From contig NZ_CAITNG010000067.1 of NCBI RefSeq assembly GCF_903893715.1, positions 1 to 36,527 of the forward strand: 36,527 nucleotides of DNA, in the 5' to 3' direction. Below are positions 22,001 through 28,728 of the stretch, one piece after another. Position numbers and translations under genes: made by a program. This DNA is from an uncultured Mucilaginibacter sp. (GTDB lineage Bacteria > Bacteroidota > Bacteroidia > Sphingobacteriales > Sphingobacteriaceae). The number at the start of each line of letters is the position of its first letter. The first letter of the stretch is position 1. The notes under the pieces were generated by a model. It searched no databases. It had not been told where the DNA came from and worked only from the letters and a program-made list of their open reading frames with translations.

Positions 22001-22570
22001 TTATTCCCCTTCTTCCTTTTGCTTCGGCGGACTTGCTGCCTTAAACTTCGGCTTAAAGCCTAATTTTGGCGCGGGGGCTGTTTCAGTCGGCTCAACAGGT
22101 TTTTCTGTTTCAGGTGGGATAGGAGTGCTTTCTGTTACTACTGGAGCGGGTGCTTTAAATTTCGGCTTAAAACCCAACTTTGGCGCTGGTGCAGTTTCAG
22201 TAGCGTCAATAGTTTTATCTACTTCGGCTAGGACTGGGGTAGGGTTCGCTGCTACCTGAGCAGGCGCTTTAAACTTCGGTTTAAAACCAAGCTTCGGTGC
22301 AGGCACAGCAGATACACCTTCTCCGAGCGACTCAATAACCGTTTGTTCGGCTATCGGGTTTTCAATCACCACTTTTTCAACTTTCGCTTCTTCTGGTGTA
22401 TGGTATTTAAGCCTCAGCTGGTTAAACCAGTATTTTTTGGTGTGGTCGAAACTTTTTTCGCCCATGGCGGCGTAGTGTGCTTCAAATTCGGCAAATAGCA
22501 CGGGCTCGGCTTTGGCAAGCTGCGCCAGGTCTATCTTTTTCTTTTTGAAGAACTCTTCGAAGGTCATCAT
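22001..22570 (-). CDS. Hypothetical protein with a repetitive Pro/Ala/Lys tail
   Basis: A 189-residue soluble protein. The N-terminal ~60 residues (MTFEEFFKKKKIDLAQL, then MGEKSFDHTKKYWFNQLRLKYH) form a small helical module that I have seen as a conserved Bacteroidetes hypothetical. The rest is low complexity with three copies of PAPKLGFKPKFKA separated by Pro/Thr/Glu/Val linkers. The repeats are basic and probably disordered. Their role is unknown; nucleic-acid or membrane binding are guesses. The gene follows the DUF2442 gene by 6 bp. Its stop touches the stop of the convergent hydrolase. Confidence 0.75.
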   Translation of the reverse strand: MMTFEEFFKKKKIDLAQLAKAEPVLFAEFEAHYAAMGEKSFDHTKKYWFNQLRLKYHTPEEAKVEKVVIENPIAEQTVIESLGEGVSAVPAPKLGFKPKFKAPAQVAANPTPVLAEVDKTIDATETAPAPKLGFKPKFKAPAPVVTESTPIPPETEKPVEPTETAPAPKLGFKPKFKAASPPKQKEEGE

Positions 22571-22576
22571 AAGGCG

Positions 22577-22801
22577 TTAAAGTCCGGCAACGGTAATATC
22601 TTCGTTCAGTTTGTTCCAGTGGATGCCGGTGGGGGTGAGCACCCAATCGGCACGCTCCTCATCGTTGGCATTTAGCAACTTTGGCAACCAAGCCAGCGGG
22701 AAAGCCTGTGGTTTACCGCCCGTCCACTCCACATACAGCATCCCGTTATCAAAAGTGAGTTTGATATCTTTTTTCTGCTTACGTGTAGTGAAAACTGCCA
22801 T
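22577..22801 (-). CDS. DUF2442-domain protein
   Basis: A 74-residue protein. DUF2442 features are seen: a strand pair MLYVEWTGGKPQAFPLAWLPKLLNAND, and the closing GIHWNKLNEDITVAGL, where the family has G-hhWp-LDEDI. DUF2442 proteins often pair with small DUF4160-type partners in toxin-antitoxin-like loci, but no such partner is present. The start codon is the first base of a 90-bp inverted-repeat element, so its promoter or ribosome entry must lie within that element or upstream in yebC. It ends 6 bp before the next gene on the same strand. Confidence 0.85.
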   Translation of the reverse strand: MAVFTTRKQKKDIKLTFDNGMLYVEWTGGKPQAFPLAWLPKLLNANDEERADWVLTPTGIHWNKLNEDITVAGL

Positions 22802-22890
22802 GCCCCCTCTAAATCTCCCCCGGTAGGGGAGACTTTTTGATTTTAAGTTTCTTTAAAGCCCTCCCTACCGGGGAGGGTTTGGGTGGGGCA
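22801..22890. repeat. 90-bp inverted-repeat element filling the yebC-DUF2442 gap
   Basis: Two 36-nt arms (22801-22836 and 22855-22890) are inverted copies, 27/36 identical, separated by 18 nt. Each arm has its own hairpin: CTCCCCCGGTAGGGGAG on the left and CCCTCCCTACCGGGGAGGG on the right. Most mismatches are transitions that keep G-U pairing in RNA. The element spans the whole gap from the last bases before the yebC stop to the DUF2442 start codon. I recognise the style as a dispersed repeat of Sphingobacteriaceae genomes. It could work as a bidirectional transcript end or RNA processing site. Confidence 0.8.
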
Positions 22891-22892
22891 GA

Positions 22893-23618
22893 TTACTCTT
22901 CCATATTGTGATACACCGCCTGTACATCATCATCCTCTTCCAAACGGTCTATCAGTTTCATCACATCAGCTGCCTGCTCCTCGGTAACTTTGGTATGCGA
23001 TAACGCTATACGTTCCAGTTTAGCCGATTTTACCTCAATATGCCTTTCTTCCAACGCCTTTTGCATCGTGCCAAAATCTTCAAAAGCGGTTTGTGCTACG
23101 GCAATATCGTGGCCGTTTTCATCGGGCTCAAGGTACAGTTCTTCCAGTCCGGCATCTATCAGTTCAAATTCCAGTTCTTCCAGGTCGCGGTCGGCAGGTT
23201 CAAAACGGAATATCGCTTTACGTACAAATACAAAATCCAACGACCCCGTTTTACCCAAGTTGCCACCTGTTTTGGTAAAATAACTGCGCACATTGGCCAC
23301 CGTGCGGTTGGTATTATCGGTAGCGGTTTCCACCAACACCGGTACGCCATGTGGCGCGTAACCCTCGTAAACCAGCTCTTCGTAGTTTGATTCATCTTTG
23401 TTCGATGCGCGTTTAATGGCCGCCTCAACCCTGTCTTTAGGCATGTTTACCGCCTTCGAGTTTTGGATGATGGTACGCAACCACGAGTTGGTCTCCGGGT
23501 TTGGCCCGCCGGCTTTAACGGCCATTACAATTTCTTTCCCCAAACGGGTAAATTGCACCGCCATTTTGGCCCAGCGCTTAAATTTTCTCTCTTTACGGAA
23601 CTCAAATGCTCTTCCCAT
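22893..23618 (-). CDS. YebC/PmpR-family transcription/translation factor
   Basis: A 241-residue cytosolic protein of the YebC/TACO1 family, which acts as DNA-binding regulator or as helper of translation at difficult sequences. The N-terminus MGRAFEFRKERKFKRWAKMA is the Bacteroidetes version of the usual AGHSKW opening. Family motifs follow: GGPNPETNSWLRTIIQ, MPKDRVEAAIKRA, YEGYAPHGVPVLVETATDN, NRTVANVRSYF and GNLGKTGSLDFVF. The end (LEEDDDVQAVYHNMEE) is also typical. The full family length is present. It is followed by the 90-bp inverted-repeat element and the DUF2442 gene on the same strand. Confidence 0.95.
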   Translation of the reverse strand: MGRAFEFRKERKFKRWAKMAVQFTRLGKEIVMAVKAGGPNPETNSWLRTIIQNSKAVNMPKDRVEAAIKRASNKDESNYEELVYEGYAPHGVPVLVETATDNTNRTVANVRSYFTKTGGNLGKTGSLDFVFVRKAIFRFEPADRDLEELEFELIDAGLEELYLEPDENGHDIAVAQTAFEDFGTMQKALEERHIEVKSAKLERIALSHTKVTEEQAADVMKLIDRLEEDDDVQAVYHNMEE

Positions 23619-23751
23619 ATTGTTCTTAGTTCATTTCGATGGTTCATAGTTCATTGTGAAGAACCATCCCTGAGGGCAAAGTTAAAAAAATGGCGGTAAT
23701 GGTGTAAATTTTTCAAAGGGCTTAAATTAACCTTCGTGGGATATGCTTTCT

Positions 23752-23853
23752 TCTCAGTGTCCTCTGTGTTTTCCCTCTCTGTGCGACTCTGTGGTTAACC
23801 TTTTTACCACAGAGGCCACGGAGTATTGCACGGAGTTTCACAGAGAGATTAAA
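23752..23853. repeat. CTCTGTG-rich imperfect inverted repeat between yebC and asd
   Basis: The left half contains CTCTGTG/CTGTGTT words and the right half CACAGAG/CACGGAG words. The centre is a perfect 9-bp stem, CTCTGTGGT (23787-23795) against ACCACAGAG (23806-23814), with a 10-nt loop containing a T run. This is a common type of dispersed intergenic repeat. It lies between divergent yebC and asd. No gene is seen in 23619-23966. Confidence 0.65.
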
Positions 23854-23916
23854 AGCATTACTATACTGTTTTAGTAGGAATTGTTTAGGATATTTCTGAA
23901 ACGCAAAAAAAGATCG

Positions 23917-23924
23917 TATTTTTG
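23917..23924 (+). promoter_or_regulatory. -7 box for asd
   Basis: TATTTTTG matches TAnnTTTG, 42 nt before the asd ATG. A TCTG word about 18 bp upstream is a weak -33 candidate. Confidence 0.45.
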
Positions 23925-23966
23925 CCGACTGTTTAATTAACAATAATTTACAAAACAAATCAAAAA

Positions 23967-24974
23967 ATGAAAGTCGCAGTTGTAGGTGCCACCGGCTTGG
24001 TGGGCACTAAAATGTTGCAGGTTCTGGCAGAACGCAACTTCCCGGTTACCGAATTGATACCCGTAGCATCCGAAAAAAGTGTTGGTAAGGAAATTACATA
24101 TAAGGGTAAGCAGTTCAAGGTGGTTTCCGTGGATACAGCTATCGGCATGAAGCCCGACTTAGCCTTATTTTCCGCTGGTGGCAGCACTTCTTTACGGGAT
24201 GCTCCACGCTTTGCCGAGGTAGGTACCACTGTAGTGGATAACTCATCGGCCTGGCGAATGGATCCCACCAAAAAATTGGTAGTGCCCGAAGTGAATGCTG
24301 ATGTTTTAACAGCAGAGGATAAAATCATTGCCAACCCAAATTGTTCCACCATACAAATGGTAGTGGCCCTAAAACCCCTGCACGATAAATACCAGATCAA
24401 ACGCGTTGTGGTATCAACCTACCAGTCGGTAACAGGTACAGGCGTAAAAGCGGTCGACCAGTTAATGGACGAGCGTAAAGGCATCGAAGGTGTAAAAGCT
24501 TATCCGTACAAAATCGACCTGAATGTAATACCGCAAATCGATGTGTTTTTGGCGAACGGTTACACCAAAGAAGAGATGAAAATGGTGCTCGAAACCAAAA
24601 AAATTATGGGCGACGATAGTATCCGTGTTACCGCTACCACCGTGCGTATCCCTGTAATGGGCGGCCACTCCGAGTCGGTAAATATCGAGTTCGCGCACGA
24701 TTTTGATGTGGAAGAAGTAAAAGCGCTGTTGGCAAAAGCACCAGGTGTTATCGTTACCGACGATATTGCCAACCTGAAATACCCGATGCCGTTAGACGCG
24801 CACGACAAGGACGAGGTTTTTGTAGGCCGCATTCGCCGCGATGAGACCCAGCCAAATACCCTGAACTGCTGGATAGTAAGCGACAACCTGCGCAAAGGCG
24901 CCGCTACCAATGCCGTGCAAATTGCCGAGTATCTGGTTGCCAAACACCTGATAGGCGAACCGGCGGTAGCTTAA
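23967..24974 (+). CDS. asd: Aspartate-semialdehyde dehydrogenase
   Basis: NADPH-dependent reduction of aspartyl phosphate to aspartate semialdehyde, the branch point for lysine, threonine, methionine and diaminopimelate. It opens with the nucleotide-binding VAVVGATGLVG. The catalytic Cys126 is in NPNCSTIQ and the catalytic His234 in GGHSES. Also seen are SAGGSTS, VDNSSAWRM and a C-terminal WIVSDNLRKGAATNAVQIAE. The length of 335 residues is normal and the ATG follows an AT-rich leader. It is monocistronic by the look of it, with a promoter box upstream and an intrinsic terminator at 24999-25033. Confidence 0.97.
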   Translation: MKVAVVGATGLVGTKMLQVLAERNFPVTELIPVASEKSVGKEITYKGKQFKVVSVDTAIGMKPDLALFSAGGSTSLRDAPRFAEVGTTVVDNSSAWRMDPTKKLVVPEVNADVLTAEDKIIANPNCSTIQMVVALKPLHDKYQIKRVVVSTYQSVTGTGVKAVDQLMDERKGIEGVKAYPYKIDLNVIPQIDVFLANGYTKEEMKMVLETKKIMGDDSIRVTATTVRIPVMGGHSESVNIEFAHDFDVEEVKALLAKAPGVIVTDDIANLKYPMPLDAHDKDEVFVGRIRRDETQPNTLNCWIVSDNLRKGAATNAVQIAEYLVAKHLIGEPAVA

Positions 24975-24998
24975 CAAGGATATTTTTTTAGATAAATG

Positions 24999-25033
24999 AA
25001 TAGGGATGATCGAAAGGTTATCCCTATTTTTAT
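24999..25033 (+). terminator. Intrinsic terminator after asd
   Basis: The stem AATAGGGAT / ATCCCTATT (9 bp, 24999-25007 and 25020-25028) with a 12-nt loop is followed by TTTATTT. It ends just before the start of the acetyltransferase gene, so the terminator also forms that gene's upstream region. Confidence 0.75.
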
Positions 25034-25036
25034 TTG

Positions 25037-25528
25037 ATGCAAATCCTCATAGCCACCCCAGCCGATATCCCCGAACTCGCCCGGGTCGAAGTTGAAAGCA
25101 AACTGCAATCCTTCGCCAATCCCGAGCCTTACAGTATCGATATTGCCGCAAGGCTTAACCAATGGCAAACCTATTTCGCTGCAACCTCGCCAGCCAGTTC
25201 AAGGCCCGAAAGGATAATATATAAAGCTGTCGAAAATGACGCCATTATCGGCTACATAGCCGGGCACCTCACCGCACGCTACGACAAAGATGCCGAGATA
25301 CAAAACTTTTATATCCTCAAACCCTACCAGCGGCAAGGCATTGGGTCGCAATTGCTGTTGCACTTACTGGTTTGGTTAAAACAACATCATGCCCAAAGCT
25401 TGTGCGTCGGCACCGATCAAAACAACCCCTATCAAGCTTTTTACACCAAACATGGCGGCAGCTACATTAACCCGCATTGGATTTGTTGGGATGACCTGGA
25501 TGTGCTGACCGCAAACCTACTGCTTTAA
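25037..25528 (+). CDS. GNAT-family N-acetyltransferase
   Basis: A 163-residue cytosolic acetyltransferase. The acetyl-CoA binding motif A is clear: [24 protein letters not shown] (the Q-x-x-G-x-G loop), followed by [20 protein letters not shown], where the Asn/Tyr are characteristic. The substrate cannot be predicted. The first codons are [18 protein letters not shown], the usual opening of the fold. The ATG at 25037 directly follows the asd terminator. The last codons are part of a 7-bp tandem repeat. Confidence 0.9.
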   Translation: MQILIATPADIPELARVEVESKLQSFANPEPYSIDIAARLNQWQTYFAATSPASSRPERIIYKAVENDAIIGYIAGHLTARYDKDAEIQNFYILKPYQRQGIGSQLLLHLLVWLKQHHAQSLCVGTDQNNPYQAFYTKHGGSYINPHWICWDDLDVLTANLLL

Positions 25529-25553
25529 GCTTTAAGCTTTTTGCTTTCAGCTT
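25522..25553. repeat. 7-bp tandem repeat (GCTTTAA), about 4.5 units
   Basis: GCTTTAA, GCTTTAA, GCTTTTT, GCTTTCA and GCTT in a row. The first unit contains the stop codon of the acetyltransferase gene. Changes in unit number would mostly alter only the gap before pth. Confidence 0.7.
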
Positions 25554-25567
25554 CCCCCTCCAAAACC

Positions 25568-25575
25568 TATATTTG
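25568..25575 (+). promoter_or_regulatory. -7 box for pth
   Basis: TATATTTG matches TAnnTTTG and ends 9 nt before the pth ATG. The upstream sequence is the 7-bp tandem repeat, so the -33 region is provided by, or disturbed by, that repeat. Confidence 0.5.
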
Positions 25576-25584
25576 ACCCTCAAT

Positions 25585-26145
25585 ATGAAATACCTCATCG
25601 TTGGTTTAGGCAATATAGGGCCCGAGTATGCCGATACCCGGCACAACATCGGCTTTATGATACTGGACAAACTGGCCAAAGAAGAGAACTGCCAGTTTTT
25701 TAATTTACGATTGGGTTATTACACCGATTTTAAATTGAAAGGCCGGCAGGTCATCCTCATCAAACCCACCACCTTCATGAACCTGAGTGGCAAGGCTTTG
25801 GTATACTGGATGAAAGAGGAACATATCCCCATCGAAAACGTATTGGTATTGGTGGACGACCTCGCCCTGCCCTTTGGTACCCTGCGCCTCAAACCCAAAG
25901 GCAGTGCCGCGGGCCATAATGGTTTAAAGCATATCGAACTTACGCTTGGCAACAGCGACTATGCACGCCTGCGCTTTGGCATTAGCGATAATTTCCCAAA
26001 AGGGCGCCAGGTTGACTATGTACTCGATGGTTTTGATAAGGATGAACTGCCCGAATTACCCGCGCTGATAGACCGCGCCATCGAAATGATAAAGAGTTTT
26101 GTTACCATAGGTACCGAGCTCACCATGACGAGATATAACAAATAA
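25585..26145 (+). CDS. pth: Peptidyl-tRNA hydrolase
   Basis: Releases peptides from stalled peptidyl-tRNA; essential and cytosolic. The family opening [22 protein letters not shown] carries the catalytic His. The [12 protein letters not shown] motif follows, then [30 protein letters not shown] with the conserved Asp and substrate-binding region, and RLRFGI. The length of 186 residues is normal. The ATG at 25585 is preferred over the TTG at 25573, which lies inside the promoter box. Confidence 0.97.
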   Translation: MKYLIVGLGNIGPEYADTRHNIGFMILDKLAKEENCQFFNLRLGYYTDFKLKGRQVILIKPTTFMNLSGKALVYWMKEEHIPIENVLVLVDDLALPFGTLRLKPKGSAAGHNGLKHIELTLGNSDYARLRFGISDNFPKGRQVDYVLDGFDKDELPELPALIDRAIEMIKSFVTIGTELTMTRYNK

Positions 26146-26315
26146 CAGGCAACCCGCCGGCCAAAAGCTGCGTTATTAAGTAATTTGACTTAGTTGTTTC
26201 TTTTCGTATAAATACTATTCGTAAATTAGAAATGAAATTCATTTTAGTTAAAATCTTATAAAATAAGTATATTGTACCTGAATTTTTATCAAAAGTAAGC
26301 CACCGTTTTTAACAG

Positions 26316-28535
26316 ATGGACCCAACCCTAACAGAAGATTACATCAGTCAGGTAAATTCGCTCTTGGGCGAAGCTTATGCCAGCAGGGTAAATAGTTTAA
26401 ACCGGAGCATCGAACTGGCCAATAAAGCGCTCGCCATCAGCCGGCAAAACAACGATAAAGCTTTGATAGGCCATAGCCTCAACAGGCTTTCGCTTTTTTT
26501 TATGATAAAAGGCCAATACAAAGAATGTATAGCCGCAGCCGAAGAAGCGATTACCTATTTCAAAGAATTGAATGATGATAAGGGCATTGCCGATGCAAAA
26601 TATAGCATCGCGGGCGTTTATTACAAAACAGATAACTACCATTTGGGGCTCATCCACCTTATCAACTGTTTGGCTACCTATCGCAAGTATCACGACTATC
26701 ATAACCAATCGCGCGTTCACAAAACTTTGGGCACCATTTACGAGTATTTTGGCGACCAGAAAAACGCCATTGCGTCTTATGAGAGTGCGGTAGAACAGTC
26801 AAAAAAAGCGGGTGATATCAACCTCGAGTCGAACGCTTACAACCCGCTTTCGGGCATCTTCCTCAAACGGAACGATATTAAAAAAGCATACACGCTTATT
26901 GAGCGTGCAATTGCCATGAAAGAATCTACAGGCGACATTCGGGGCCTGGCTTTCTCCATTTACGGCAGGGGCAAGGTGTACACCAAAATGAAACGCTTTG
27001 AAGAGGCCGAAGCCGATTTTAAAAAAGCGCTCGATATCCACATCGAAATGGGTGAGCATCTGGGTACCGGTATGGCGTATCAAAAACTGGGCGCGCTTTA
27101 TGTGCAAATGGGCCGTAACGATGACGCTAAAACTATTTTGAACACAGCCCTCGAATTTGCCACCGAACATAACATCATCATCATCATCAAGTTTAAGTGC
27201 AGCTACCTGTTGTACCTTATTTATAAAGGTGAGCGTGATATGCCAAATGCGTTACAGCATCTTGAACAATACCTCACTACCAAGGAGGCGGTGATCAACA
27301 CGCAAACCTTGAAAATAATCGAGAATTACGAGATGATCACCAAAATGGAGTCGCTCGAAAAAGAGTCGATGCTGCAAAAGGAAAAGGCCGAGATCATAGA
27401 GAAAAAAGATTTGGCCGAACAATCGGCCAAAGTAAAGCAGGACTTCCTCTCTACCATGAGCCACGAGATCCGCACCCCTTTAAATGCGGTAATAACCATC
27501 ATCTCGTTGTTAAAGGATAAAACCGATGAAGAAGACCAGCAATTGCTCAACTCGTTAAAGTTTGCCTCCAATAATTTACTGCTTATCATCAACGATATAT
27601 TGGATTTTAATAAGCTTGATACCGGCAAGGTTATCCTCGAAGCACGGCCGGTTAACCTGATTGCCCTGCTCGATAACATCCATCGTACTTATGATGCACT
27701 GGCCCGCGAAAAAGGGCTTAAATTAAACCTTACGGTTGATAAAGAACTATCCGAAAACTACGAGCTGGACGAGACCAAAATATCGCAGATTTTAGGTAAC
27801 CTGATCAGCAATGCCATTAAGTATACAGACTTTGGTAAAGTAGATACTACCGTTATAAAAACATGCGATGATGACGATTACGATTGCCTTCAGTTTAAAA
27901 TAGCCGACACTGGTCCCGGTATCCCCGAAAGTTATTTTGCTGAAATGTTCGAAAGTTTTTCTCAACCTAAGTCCATCACAACGCGCAAACATGGCGGTTC
28001 TGGATTAGGGCTGGCCATTGTAAAGAAACTCGTCGAGTTGTATGGGAGCGAAATACAGTTCAGCAGTGCAATCAATAAAGGCACCGAATTTCATTTCGAC
28101 CTGAAATTGAAACGATCGGGAGCACCCGTTAAACCCCCTGCACGGCGGTCCGACGAGTTGAAAGACAAAATTATCCTGTTGGCCGAAGACAATATGATCA
28201 ACGCTATGGTTGCACGCAAGCTCCTGAGCAATTGGGGTGTTGTAACCGAGCACGCCAAAAACGGCATCGAAGCTGTTGAGAAAGCAAATTCAAAACCGTT
28301 CGATTTTATATTGATGGATATCCACATGCCCGAAATGAATGGCTACGATGCAACTGCCCAAATACGCCAAAAACCCAACCCCAATAAACAAACCCCTATT
28401 TTTGCCCTTACGGCCGATATTACCGCCGAATACGAGAAAGAGTACAGCACCCAATTTAATGGTTTTTTGCGCAAGCCGATAGAAATAGACAAACTCTACG
28501 AAGCATTGACCAGGGTATACGAGGTTAACCCCTGA
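26316..28535 (+). CDS. Cytosolic TPR hybrid histidine kinase with receiver domain
   Basis: A 739-residue sensor with no membrane segment. Residues about 1-330 are TPR repeats (for example GHSLNRLSLFFMIKGQYKECI and GMAYQKLGALYVQMGRNDDA). A short coiled coil (MLQKEKAEIIEKKDLAEQ) leads to the HisKA domain with His383 in STMSHEIRTPLNAV. The ATPase domain has ILGNLISNAIKYT, IADTGPGIPE and HGGSGLGLAIVKKL. The C-terminal receiver has Asp668 in FILMDIHMPEMNGYD and the Lys in FLRKPIE. No DNA-binding output follows, so phosphate must pass to another protein, possibly through an unlinked Hpt. A protein-ligand sensed by the TPRs is likely; this is inference. The gene stands alone, in a different style from the coiled-coil kinase operon at 9 kb. 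Confidence 0.93.
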   Translation: MDPTLTEDYISQVNSLLGEAYASRVNSLNRSIELANKALAISRQNNDKALIGHSLNRLSLFFMIKGQYKECIAAAEEAITYFKELNDDKGIADAKYSIAGVYYKTDNYHLGLIHLINCLATYRKYHDYHNQSRVHKTLGTIYEYFGDQKNAIASYESAVEQSKKAGDINLESNAYNPLSGIFLKRNDIKKAYTLIERAIAMKESTGDIRGLAFSIYGRGKVYTKMKRFEEAEADFKKALDIHIEMGEHLGTGMAYQKLGALYVQMGRNDDAKTILNTALEFATEHNIIIIIKFKCSYLLYLIYKGERDMPNALQHLEQYLTTKEAVINTQTLKIIENYEMITKMESLEKESMLQKEKAEIIEKKDLAEQSAKVKQDFLSTMSHEIRTPLNAVITIISLLKDKTDEEDQQLLNSLKFASNNLLLIINDILDFNKLDTGKVILEARPVNLIALLDNIHRTYDALAREKGLKLNLTVDKELSENYELDETKISQILGNLISNAIKYTDFGKVDTTVIKTCDDDDYDCLQFKIADTGPGIPESYFAEMFESFSQPKSITTRKHGGSGLGLAIVKKLVELYGSEIQFSSAINKGTEFHFDLKLKRSGAPVKPPARRSDELKDKIILLAEDNMINAMVARKLLSNWGVVTEHAKNGIEAVEKANSKPFDFILMDIHMPEMNGYDATAQIRQKPNPNKQTPIFALTADITAEYEKEYSTQFNGFLRKPIEIDKLYEALTRVYEVNP

Positions 28536-28682
28536 TTCTGTCAAGTCTTGTATTTCTTTTTGTAATGATTTTTTTACATCGAATGAATAGGCAGGAAATT
28601 GCTTAGAAAGCAGGCTAATGTTAAATATTGTACGATTGAGTTAAGAAATGTTAATTACACAGGGGTTCGTGGTGTAACGTAT

Positions 28683-28690
28683 TACCTTTG
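28683..28690 (+). promoter_or_regulatory. -7 box for the outer-membrane receptor gene
   Basis: TACCTTTG matches TAnnTTTG, 38 nt before the ATG at 28729, giving a leader of about 30 nt. No good -33 TTTG is seen at the usual spacing. Confidence 0.5.
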
Positions 28691-28728
28691 CTTGTGTCTT
28701 TTAAAGAAGCAAATCACCATTTCTGTTT

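Noticed and set aside
22577..22801. DUF2442 gene as part of a toxin-antitoxin pair
   Set aside because: No DUF4160 or RelE-like partner lies next to it; its neighbours are yebC and a repeat-tailed hypothetical.
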